DNA from: Laspinema sp963821735
GTDB taxonomy: Bacteria > Cyanobacteriota > Cyanobacteriia > Cyanobacteriales > Laspinemataceae
Assembly (NCBI GenBank): GCA_963821735.1
Contig: CAWGFK010000012.1
Coordinates: forward strand, 310,001 to 374,000
DNA length: 64,000 nt
Direction: 5' to 3'
Shown: in pieces, positions 28,342 through 36,325 of the stretch
Layout of the letters: the number at the start of each line of letters is the position of its first letter
Numbering within the stretch: position 1 is the stretch's first letter
Notes under the pieces: model-generated
Seen by the model: the letters and a program-made list of their open reading frames with translations, nothing else
What the model was told of the DNA's origin: nothing
The model's database searches: none
Program-made: the position numbers and the translations under genes

Positions 28342-29030
28342 CGGGTTTTTTGTTCTAAATTAATCTCAGACACATCAACGTGGGGGGATAAAGATACAAT
28401 CCAGTCAATACAAGAAACCAAATCCTCCAGGGGAATCGCTTCCTGGGGTGGAAATCGTCCCTCTTGAATGTCCGTTAAAACTTCTGCTGTTGCCACATTT
28501 CCGGGATTAATGACGGAAAATCCAATATGGCGATCGCGAAGTGCTAATCTCAGGGATTGGATTGCACCTCGGAGGGCAAACTTTGAGGCGGTATTGGCAA
28601 CTTCTATCGATGCACCCTGTTCCAAACCCGATAGGGAACCGATAAAAATAGCTCTGGGGTTTTGAGCCTGGGACAAGTTATTGACCAGTTTCCGCGTAAT
28701 TTCAATGGGTGCGATCGCATTCACACTGATCACATACCGAGTTTCTGCATCTGAGCTTTTCATGAAATCATATTGCTCAGTAAAAGCGTTATTTTCCCAA
28801 ACCCCTCCCATATAGAGCAACCCATCCACTGGCGCATCTCCTACGGCATTGGCGATCGCCTCAATCCCTGCGGGAATAGAAACATCCGCTTTCACCCACT
28901 CCCCTGCCACTGGCGCACTTCGGCAAACCGAAATCACCCAGTCTCCTTTAGACACAAAATGCTGGGCTACTGCTGCACCAATTCCCCGACTCGCCCCCAC
29001 AATCACCCATTTTTTTGCTTCGGGTTTCAT
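28338..29030 (-). CDS. SDR-family oxidoreductase
   Basis: A 230-aa short-chain dehydrogenase/reductase. The dinucleotide-binding motif is WVIVGASRGIGAAVAQHF (TGxxxGIG-like, residues about 8-25). The active-site Ser lies in IGSLSG (about 130). The usual YxxxK is replaced: the alignment position reads NTASKFALRGA, with Lys kept but Tyr apparently Asn or Thr. Catalysis could therefore be changed. Substrate unknown. It is convergent with the response regulator. Confidence 0.87.
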   Translation of the reverse strand: MKPEAKKWVIVGASRGIGAAVAQHFVSKGDWVISVCRSAPVAGEWVKADVSIPAGIEAIANAVGDAPVDGLLYMGGVWENNAFTEQYDFMKSSDAETRYVISVNAIAPIEITRKLVNNLSQAQNPRAIFIGSLSGLEQGASIEVANTASKFALRGAIQSLRLALRDRHIGFSVINPGNVATAEVLTDIQEGRFPPQEAIPLEDLVSCIDWIVSLSPHVDVSEINLEQKTR

Positions 29031-29073
29031 CCCTCTAATTCCTCCCGGACTTCCGCAATATTTAAGATTAAAT

Positions 29074-29118
29074 CCTAAATGTAGAGGCGATTCGCTTGTC
29101 TCGCCTCTACATTTAGGG
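29074..29118. repeat. family-3 palindrome, second copy
   Basis: CCTAAATGTAGAGGCGATTC and, after a CGCTTGT centre, TCGCCTCTACATTTAGG. The same arms as at 21904-21945. The right flank resembles the left flank of the other copy when reversed (GGACTTA with TCTAAAAAT), so the element is longer than the palindrome itself. Confidence 0.7.
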
Positions 29119-29179
29119 TAAATTTTTAGAATCTGTATAAGTCCTTTACTCCTTAATGTCTCTTCTCCATCGCGGGAAA

Positions 29180-29688
29180 CTAATTCGGTAAGTCAAGGGC
29201 ATTTGAGAACGTTGATGCAACAGAAAGGTGAAATTCATCACCTCTATCTTGCAGTTGAAAATCAACAATAAACCGTTTATGCTTGGCAAATAATTTCAGT
29301 TTTCGAGCAATTAGTTCGTCAATAATCTCCCGGGTATCTTGTTGAGCCAACGGGTCGGCCTCGTTCAAGCCCACTTTGATTAACTCATCAATCATGGATG
29401 GCCGCTCCTTCTCTGGCATAATGGCTAAGTTCCAGGCAATCACCGCAATGTTGAACAACTTCTCCCGCTCATCGTGATCGTGGATAAAGTCAGATAAGGC
29501 TCAACAAATGCCTCCAAAACCTCAGACATCTTGACTTCGCCTTTCGGATTCTTCACCATCCCCGCAAATTTGTCGCCCAAAGGTCCTTTCTTGACCTTCT
29601 GCTCCAACTTATCCAGTCCTTTTTGATGACTTTTGTCCGCCCGTTGTTGCTTGAGAAGTTCACCAAAGCCTTTAGATTTTCTCGCCAT
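29180..29688 (-). pseudogene. small hypothetical protein gene, frameshifted as sequenced
   Basis: Two overlapping ORFs form one gene of about 169 codons. It starts at MARKSKGFGELLKQQRAD (ATG ending at 29688) with GGAGGAG just upstream. After VEPYL the first frame degenerates. The other frame supplies FIHDHDEREKLFNIAVIAWNLAIMPEKERPSMIDELI to the stop at 29180. Loss of one base near 29490 (CTGGACTTT read as CTGACTTT) explains the break. The product is helical and charged. Function unknown. It lies just upstream, in the minus direction, of the group II intron. Confidence 0.7.
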
Positions 29689-29743
29689 AAAAATCTCCTC
29701 CATTGCTTCAAATTAATTTTAACATCCTACATTCCGCAGGTAA

Positions 29744-32265
29744 GTGCGAAACGTTTGGGAGTGAAATAAGGCTGAAATGCCTGAAATAACCTCCCAGTGA
29801 GACTCTAACCCCCTTGGGTTAGATAAAGGGACTCTTCCCGGATGACCTCATAACTGTCTATGCGTGTCCAAATGAGCTACCAATCTGGGACTCAAGGTAG
29901 GACGGCACAGGGTTCTGATGAGTAGTGCAATAATTTGTTGCCAACACGAATCAGGTGCAACGGCGATAGCCACCCCCAGTTTTAGGAGTCACGACCCTAG
30001 GATTGAAGCGGGGAACGGAAGGCTCTAAGAGGTAGCCCAACACCACAATAGAGACCACTGCCAATCGCTCATGGCTAAGGAAACTGAATGTCCGGCCTGA
30101 ACTCTCGTAAAGAATGAGCAGTGAAATGGGATGACACACTGCATCCAAAAAGGATACGTGGAAAGGTAGAGGCTTTTACCTACCTCTACACAAACCCTCA
30201 ATTCCACCGGGAGATAGGACAAGCCGTCAAGCGAAATGCCCACATAGACGGAACGTTATAACCCCTCAGATGCTCTTAGAAATTGGTCGATTTCCTAAGT
30301 AGTGATAAGTGTAAGCGGATGCGCTGAGGGGGTGAGATGTAACCCCAAGCAAAAGCCACCTTGTAATGAAGTGGATAGGCTGACAGGTTACGGTTTAGAT
30401 GCAAGGAAAGGATAACAGTAGCAATGAATACGGTTAAGACGAGTTTAAAGACTACGGAAACATGGAATGCAATTCCTTGGACAAAAGTTCAAAGAAAAGT
30501 ATTTAAGTTGCAAAAACGTATTTTCCAAGCGGCTAAATCGGGACAGGATGCCAAAGCAAGAAGGCTGCAAAAACTTCTAACCTCGTCATACTACGCTAGG
30601 CTCTTAGCGGTCAGGAAAGTGACCCAAGACAACCAAGGCAAGAAGACGGCAGGGATAGATGGTGTAAAATCCTTAAAACCCGAACAACGTCTCGAACTTG
30701 TTAAGGACCTTGGTGAACAATTCTTAGCCAAAGCACTCAGAAGGGTTTGGATTCCCAAACCAGGACGTGATGAAAAGCGCCCATTGGGTATCCCAATCAT
30801 TAGAGATAGAGCCGAGCAAGCCTTGGTTAAACAAGCCTTAGAACCCGAATGGGAAGCTAGGTTTGAAGGGACGAGCTATGGGTTCCGACCCGGACGCTCT
30901 GCTCACGACGCAATAGGCCGTATTTACGCATCAATAAATCAGGGCAGTTATTATGTCCTAGATGCAGATATAACCAAATGCTTCGACAAAATTAACCATG
31001 AATACTTACTGTCCAAACTGAGTTGCTGCCAACAACACCGCCGAAAAATCAAAGAATGGTTAAAGGCAGGAGTGGTAGACAACGGCATATTTGAGGAGAC
31101 TGAAAGCGGGACACCTCAAGGAGGAGTAATAAGTCCACTCCTGGCCAACATTGCATTGGATGGAATGGCTAGGTTAATTGAAGAACTGTATCCTAAAAAG
31201 AAAGGTCAAAAATTCAAGGCCACCTTAATCAGATATGCCGATGATTTCGTAGTAATCTCACCCGAGATTGAAATCATCAATCAATGCAAGATAGCTCTGG
31301 AAAATTGGCTAAAGCCCGTAGGACTTGAGCTTAAACCTGAAAAGACCAAAATCTGCCATACACTTAGAGAAATCGAAGTAAATGGAGAAAATGTCAGCCC
31401 AGGATTTGATTTCCTCGGATTTACCATCAGGCAATATCCAGTAGGTAAATACAAGTCCGGGAAAACAGGAAGTAAGAGTAGCAAACCAATCGGGCATAAA
31501 ACCCATATCAAGCCAAGCGCCAAAGCAATCAAAGCCCACAGTGAAGCGTTAAAGGGTGTCATCAAAAATCATAAAACTGCACCCCAAGCGGCCCTAATAA
31601 GTAGACTAAACCCAATCATTAGAGGTTGGAGTAATTACTACTCCGGGGTAGTTTCAGCGGAAACCTTCAACCAAATGGACTATAACATTTGGCTACAACT
31701 TAGGGCATGGACAGTATCAAGATGCGGTCAGGCAAACTTGGAAAAGCTGAGAAAATATTTCCATAAGGGCACGGTGAAAATCGGAAACGGAAAGGAAAGA
31801 AATGAGAAATGGCTGTTTCAAGCAAAAGACGGATTAAGTCTAAAGAAACACTCCTATACTCAAATTACAAGGCATAAATTGGTTAAGCCAGAAGCATCCC
31901 CGTATGACGGAAATTGGAGTTATTGGGCAACTAGAAGAGGAACCTCATTAGAAGTTCCAACGCGAGTAGCAAAATTGCTCAAAAAGCAAAAAGGTCGGTG
32001 TTCACGTTGCAGACAATACTTTGCAATTGAAGACTTGATGGAGGTTGACCACATCCAGCCACTCTCAATGGGAGGTAAAGATGAATACCGAAATCTACAG
32101 TTATTGCATCGACACTGTCACGATAAAAAGACGGCTGAAGATATGCAGAACGTCAAGTCGCACCAATGACAATGGGCGTTTAAACTAGGAGCCGGATGAA
32201 GTGAAAGTTTCATGTCCGGTTCTGAATGGGAGGGGATGGAGGTGACTCCATTCTCGACCCCTAAT
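29744..32265 (+). mobile_element. group II intron with reverse transcriptase ORF
   Basis: The 5' end GTGCGAAACG (29744) fits the group II consensus GTGYG. Domain V is the canonical 34-nt hairpin GAGCCGGATG..GTGAAA..CATGTCCGGTTC (32189-32222), followed by a domain VI stem (GGATGGAG GTGA CTCCATTC) and CTAATAAT. The exact 3' boundary (about 32265) is approximate. The encoded maturase lies in domain IV. About 680 bases of structured RNA precede the ORF. The intron lies in intergenic sequence beside an SDR remnant; the host exon is not identified. Confidence 0.88.
30424..32169 (+). CDS. ltrA: group II intron reverse transcriptase/maturase with HNH endonuclease
   Basis: A 581-aa intron-encoded protein that splices its intron and carries out target-primed reverse transcription. 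Domain order: N-terminal RT0-RT3 (TAGIDGVKS, KRPLGIPIIRDRAEQALVKQALEP, FEGTSYGFRPGRSAHDA), the RT active site RYADDFVVI (residues about 281-289), then the maturase X domain (RLNPIIRGWSNYYSGVVS). It ends in an HNH endonuclease with CSRCRQYF, EVDHIQPLSMGG and LQLLHRHCHDKKT. All motifs are intact, so the protein may be active. Its base composition is more AT-rich than its neighbours, as expected for a mobile gene. Confidence 0.96.
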   Translation: MNTVKTSLKTTETWNAIPWTKVQRKVFKLQKRIFQAAKSGQDAKARRLQKLLTSSYYARLLAVRKVTQDNQGKKTAGIDGVKSLKPEQRLELVKDLGEQFLAKALRRVWIPKPGRDEKRPLGIPIIRDRAEQALVKQALEPEWEARFEGTSYGFRPGRSAHDAIGRIYASINQGSYYVLDADITKCFDKINHEYLLSKLSCCQQHRRKIKEWLKAGVVDNGIFEETESGTPQGGVISPLLANIALDGMARLIEELYPKKKGQKFKATLIRYADDFVVISPEIEIINQCKIALENWLKPVGLELKPEKTKICHTLREIEVNGENVSPGFDFLGFTIRQYPVGKYKSGKTGSKSSKPIGHKTHIKPSAKAIKAHSEALKGVIKNHKTAPQAALISRLNPIIRGWSNYYSGVVSAETFNQMDYNIWLQLRAWTVSRCGQANLEKLRKYFHKGTVKIGNGKERNEKWLFQAKDGLSLKKHSYTQITRHKLVKPEASPYDGNWSYWATRRGTSLEVPTRVAKLLKKQKGRCSRCRQYFAIEDLMEVDHIQPLSMGGKDEYRNLQLLHRHCHDKKTAEDMQNVKSHQ

Positions 32266-32354
32266 AATAGGGGCAATGTTCGATCGCTACTTCCAGACGG
32301 GCTCGGTGTTGGGTGCGTTTAGTACGGATTAGCCGATAGAAAGAGGGCATCGGG

Positions 32355-32495
32355 GAGCCTCTGCTGCCGGAGGACGTGGCGGGGGCGATCGCGTTTGCAC
32401 TATCTCAACCCCAGGGGGTGAACGTGAATGAGATTTTGTTGCGACCGACTGGGGAGGTGAACGGATGCAGCCAGGGCGATACAACAGCAACTTAG
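32355..32495 (+). pseudogene. 3' remnant of a short-chain dehydrogenase gene
   Basis: The frame reads EPLLPEDVAGAIAFALSQPQ, then GVNVNEILLRPTGEV and a short tail to TAG. PEDVA...FAL..P..VNVNEIL.RPT is the standard C-terminus of YdfG-like SDRs. The rest of the gene is absent upstream, where the intron lies. A truncated relic, with no start codon of its own. Confidence 0.7.
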
Positions 32496-32509
32496 TTGGT
32501 CCTCTTCAG

Positions 32510-32548
32510 CAGGCGATCGGTCTCACACTGACCCAGACCGATCGCCTG
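32510..32548. terminator. hairpin after the SDR remnant
   Basis: CAGGCGATCGGTCT (32510-32523) and AGACCGATCGCCTG (32535-32548) form a perfect 14-bp stem with an 11-base loop. There is no clear U-tract. It may be the old terminator of the SDR gene. Confidence 0.55.
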
Positions 32549-32669
32549 GAACAGCCGCTTCAGTGGCGATGAGACCTATTTTTGTGGCAAGAGGTCCAAG
32601 GTAATTAGTATCAATTTATCTATCATTTTACATAAGCTCATGGGTAGAGTTCGCTCACAAACCCAAGGG

Positions 32670-33098
32670 CTATAATTGTTCTTTAAAAGAACCGGGTTGT
32701 TCATCGGGGTTTTGAGTGTACCACCAAGCCCAAGCAATCAAGACAGCCTGAAAAGGCAGTCTAACCCAGTAAAGCACAGGATGATGAGGAATGCCTTCAA
32801 TGGGAATACTATTAAGCGCCTGATTGATATTAGCGGGAAAAACCGCGATAAACAGAGCAATCAGTCCCCAGGCAGCCGCAACACTGACAAATGGAATCAG
32901 TAAGCCAATTCCTCCTAAAATCTCGAAAAATCCACTAATATAGACCAACTCAGTCGGGTAAGGTAATTGAGGCGGCACAATTCTGACATATTGAGCGGGG
33001 TGAGTAAAGTGGGTAATGCCGACTACGATGATGGCTACCGATAAGAAAACCCGGAGAATCTCTTTAAGCCGATTGGGCGTATTTTTGTTTGAAGTCAT
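32670..33098 (-). CDS. DoxX-family membrane protein
   Basis: A 142-aa protein with four hydrophobic helices: LRVFLSVAIIVVGITHFTHP, TELVYISGFFEILGGIGLLIPF, AAAWGLIALFIAVFPAN, and VRLPFQAVLIAWAWWYT. The GITHFTHP and ISGFFEILGGIGLL segments are typical of DoxX/YphA-like proteins. Biological role uncertain. An insertion sequence begins 10 bases upstream of its start codon, so its native promoter has probably been displaced. Confidence 0.85.
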   Translation of the reverse strand: MTSNKNTPNRLKEILRVFLSVAIIVVGITHFTHPAQYVRIVPPQLPYPTELVYISGFFEILGGIGLLIPFVSVAAAWGLIALFIAVFPANINQALNSIPIEGIPHHPVLYWVRLPFQAVLIAWAWWYTQNPDEQPGSFKEQL

Positions 33099-33108
33099 AG
33101 CGCCAGAG

Positions 33109-35145
33109 CTTACGGTTCGCTCATTTTTAAAAAAGTAAAAAAGATGGCAATTTAATCCTCTCCTTATGAGGAGAAAACAAAAGAGCGTTCGTTCAAAATG
33201 GCACCGGAATTAAAGGGAGAAAGACTTGTATTAAAAACGAAAGATGGAGTTGACCAGCTTTTAGTGTAAACTTACGGATTATTGTAACATCAGGACTCCT
33301 CAAGAGCCTGGGTATTGTAGCTCAACCCTTTGTAGTACAAGTAGTACAATCCGGATGAACAACAACGAAGAATTCAACGCCGAAAGAGTAGATGACATAC
33401 CTGTATTACTAGCCATGTTGGAGCGGATGGGAATCCAAAAGCTACTAGACAAACACTTCATTACTCATGGGAACTGGCAAGGAATAAGTCTGGGAGGGGT
33501 AGCTGTAGTATGGTTGAGTTACATTTTATCACAAGGAGACCATCGATTAAGCCACGTTCAGTCCTGGGTAGAAAATCGGATAGAGACCTTAAGTATTTCT
33601 ACCGGGACTGCTATTAGAGCTTTAGATTTCAGTGATGACCGATTACAAGCTGAATTGCGATACCTAAGTGACACCTCGCGTTGGGAAAAGTTTGAGCAAG
33701 AACTGGGGGGCAATCTCCTACAAGTGTATGACTTAAACGCCGATAGAGTCCGCCTAGATACGACAAGCGCATCAACATACTGTGGCGTGAATGAACAAGG
33801 ATTATTTCAATACGGCTACAGTAAAGACCATCGACCCGATTTAGCTCAAATTAAAGTGATGCTGGCCACCCTAGACCCCTTGGGAATGCCAGTGGCCACG
33901 GACATAGTAGCGGGAAATAAAGCCGACGACCCTTTATATTGTCCGGCCATTACCCGAGTCAGAGAGACCCTGAAAAAAACTGGCCTATTGTATGTCGGTG
34001 ACAGTAAAATGGGGGCAATACAAACCCGACGGTTTATTCATGAAAAGGGAGATTATTATCTAGTTCCCTTGAGTGGCACTCAAATGAAGGAATCCGTTCT
34101 CACCAGTTATTTAATGGAGCGAGAACAGACGGAACAAGAATTAACAGCGGTTTATAGAGATTTAGACTCCGGTGAACCGACTAAAATAGCGGAAGCCTTT
34201 GAAATAGAAGTCGAGCAGATGGCGGAGTTTGAAGAAAAAAAAATAACCTGGAAAGAGCGACATCTAGTAGTCAGGTCAATCAAGATAGCTAATGCGGCCC
34301 AAAACTCGTTAAAAGAGCGAGTCCAAGAAGCTCAACTAGAACTGGAGCAATTAAATCACCCCAGGAAAGGTAAAAAACGGTTGATTGGTTTACCCGCTTA
34401 CCAGAACGAAGTCGAAAGAATAATCGAAAAATATCAGGTAGAGGGATTGTTGAACATTGAGTATGCGACCGAGAGGAAAATCTCTCAACGGAGGGCGTAC
34501 AAAGGTCAACCGGCTCAAATCATTAAAGAAGATTTAGTCACTTTAAGTGTCCAGGTATTGTCCGAGGCTTTAACCCAAAAACTCAACAGTTGTTCTTGGA
34601 GAGTTTATGCGAGTAATTCACCATCCGAGCAGTTGTCAGTGACTGATGGAGTCCTAGTTTATCGGGATGAATATTTAGTTGAAAAAGGGTTCGGCAGAAT
34701 GAAAGGATTCCCTTTATCTTTGACTCCGATGTATTTACAAAGAGAAGACCATATTACCGGTGCTATCCGATTGCTGTCCATTGGATTACGCCTCTTAACA
34801 CTTTTAGAATTTGAGATGCGCCGAAGTTTGAGTAAAAATGATGAAAAAATTTCAGGAATTTACCCCGGAAACCCCAAACGGAAAACGGCCACACCTAGTT
34901 CCGAACTCTTGTTGGCAGCCTTTAAAGAAATTACTTTGGTTTCGGTTCCAATAGCTCTTGGAGGCAATCGCTATCTTACCAAATTTTCTCCCATTCACCA
35001 ACAAATTTTAATTCGTCTAAATATTCCCCTAAAGATTTATACAAACTTGGCCGACGATGAGGGGCCACCCCCTTCCACTTCGGGTGATCCTTCTGTTATG
35101 GTTTCCCATCTCAGGGAGTAGGGTCAAAAATGAGCGAACCGTAAG
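33109..35145 (+). mobile_element. IS1634-type insertion sequence with perfect terminal repeats and 6-bp duplication
   Basis: The 20-bp terminal inverted repeat CTTACGGTTCGCTCATTTTT (33109-33128) is perfectly matched at 35126-35145. The 6-bp direct repeat CCAGAG flanks the element (33103-33108 and 35146-35151). Total 2037 bp with one intact transposase gene. Perfect ends and duplication point to a recent insertion, into the leader of the DoxX gene. Confidence 0.93.
33355..35121 (+). CDS. IS1634-family (IS4-like DDE) transposase
   Basis: 588 aa, inside matching terminal repeats. The RNase H-like core is recognisable: first Asp in VRLDTTSASTY (residue about 140), second in LLYVGDSKMGAIQTRR (about 217). 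A long insertion region and a C-terminal segment with the expected Glu (YLVEKGFGRMKGFPL, then REDHITGAIRLLSIGLRLL) follow. The frame is intact. No clear ribosome binding site is seen right before the ATG. Confidence 0.9.
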   Translation: MNNNEEFNAERVDDIPVLLAMLERMGIQKLLDKHFITHGNWQGISLGGVAVVWLSYILSQGDHRLSHVQSWVENRIETLSISTGTAIRALDFSDDRLQAELRYLSDTSRWEKFEQELGGNLLQVYDLNADRVRLDTTSASTYCGVNEQGLFQYGYSKDHRPDLAQIKVMLATLDPLGMPVATDIVAGNKADDPLYCPAITRVRETLKKTGLLYVGDSKMGAIQTRRFIHEKGDYYLVPLSGTQMKESVLTSYLMEREQTEQELTAVYRDLDSGEPTKIAEAFEIEVEQMAEFEEKKITWKERHLVVRSIKIANAAQNSLKERVQEAQLELEQLNHPRKGKKRLIGLPAYQNEVERIIEKYQVEGLLNIEYATERKISQRRAYKGQPAQIIKEDLVTLSVQVLSEALTQKLNSCSWRVYASNSPSEQLSVTDGVLVYRDEYLVEKGFGRMKGFPLSLTPMYLQREDHITGAIRLLSIGLRLLTLLEFEMRRSLSKNDEKISGIYPGNPKRKTATPSSELLLAAFKEITLVSVPIALGGNRYLTKFSPIHQQILIRLNIPLKIYTNLADDEGPPPSTSGDPSVMVSHLRE

Positions 35146-35328
35146 CCAGAGATAGAACTTAACCCAACGGTAGCACTCTTTAGTTTATCGTTACCTCTAC
35201 CTTGAGTATTATTACAGAGGTCACCCCAATTGTAGAGATGGCTAAGAAACTCGCGACTTATATTTAGAGGCTATGTAAGCAAAATTTAAAATTCATACCC
35301 AAACACAATTTGCGTTGGAGTAAAGGCA

Positions 35329-36066
35329 ATGACCATTTGCATCGGCACTTCAGGTTGGAGTTATCAACATTGGGAAGGTGTGCTGTATCCCCACCAGTTA
35401 CCACCGCGTTCCAGACTGGATTACTATATCCAGCAGTATCAAACCGTCGAAGTTAACAGCACATACTATCGATGGCCCCAAGATGCAGCCTTTACTAACT
35501 GGCAACATCGCCTCCCCCCAGGATTTCTGATGACTGTAAAAGCGCCCCGTGGGTTAACGCACTCCCAGCGCCTTTACTCCCCAGAGAACTGGTTGGCACG
35601 GATAGGCAAGGGACTCGAATGCCTGGGCGATCGCCAGAGCATTTTGCTGGTCCAACTTCCTCCCCAGTTCGGATGCGACTTGCCCCGCCTCACCTACTTT
35701 CTAAAACAATTGCCCTCTTGGATCAGAGTGGCGATCGAATTCCGACACCCAAGCTGGCACATAGAAGAGGTATTTTCCCTCCTGGAACGCTTTGGAGTAG
35801 CTTACTGCGTGATGAGCGGAGCAAACCTGCCCTGCATCCTCCGCGCCACAGCACCTTTCGTCTATGTAAGGCTTCACGGTCCCGATCCCCACGCCCTCTA
35901 CGGCGGTTCCTACTCAGATGAAGATTTGTCCTGGTGGGCTTCGCGCCTTGGCGAGTGGGAAAGTCAGGGGCACAGCGCGTTTGTGTACTTCAACAACGAC
36001 GGCGATGGAAATGCCGTGAGGAATGCTTCTAAGTTAAAAACTTTTGTGGAGAACCGGACTTTTTGA
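35329..36066 (+). CDS. DUF72 domain protein
   Basis: A 245-aa TIM-barrel-like protein of the DUF72 (YecE) family, function unknown. Typical motifs: IGTSGWSYQHWEGVLYP (residues about 5-21), VEVNSTYYRWP (about 45-55), VKAPRGLTH, VAIEFRHPSWH (about 138-148), YVRLHGP and YFNNDGDGNAVRNA near the end. A GGAGTAAAG ribosome binding site precedes the ATG. Length and start are normal. Confidence 0.93.
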   Translation: MTICIGTSGWSYQHWEGVLYPHQLPPRSRLDYYIQQYQTVEVNSTYYRWPQDAAFTNWQHRLPPGFLMTVKAPRGLTHSQRLYSPENWLARIGKGLECLGDRQSILLVQLPPQFGCDLPRLTYFLKQLPSWIRVAIEFRHPSWHIEEVFSLLERFGVAYCVMSGANLPCILRATAPFVYVRLHGPDPHALYGGSYSDEDLSWWASRLGEWESQGHSAFVYFNNDGDGNAVRNASKLKTFVENRTF

Positions 36067-36325
36067 CCCGTTTATATTGAGTTTAAATAAAAAGGGTATT
36101 TAACTCGTGGCGATCGCATCTACCGACTCGCTTCTCGGCAAATCCAGATGCTATCGCGATGATTGGTTCATTAGCGGTTGGCAATTTTTAGTATCAAAGG
36201 GCTACCCTATGAGCATAAATCTAACAACTTTATAGAAAAATGGCATACTGTTCAGGCTGCACCGGATGTAAATAACTTCCGCAAATAAATTAAAAAACTT
36301 AGCAAATTCCGGTTTAGTATGGTTG

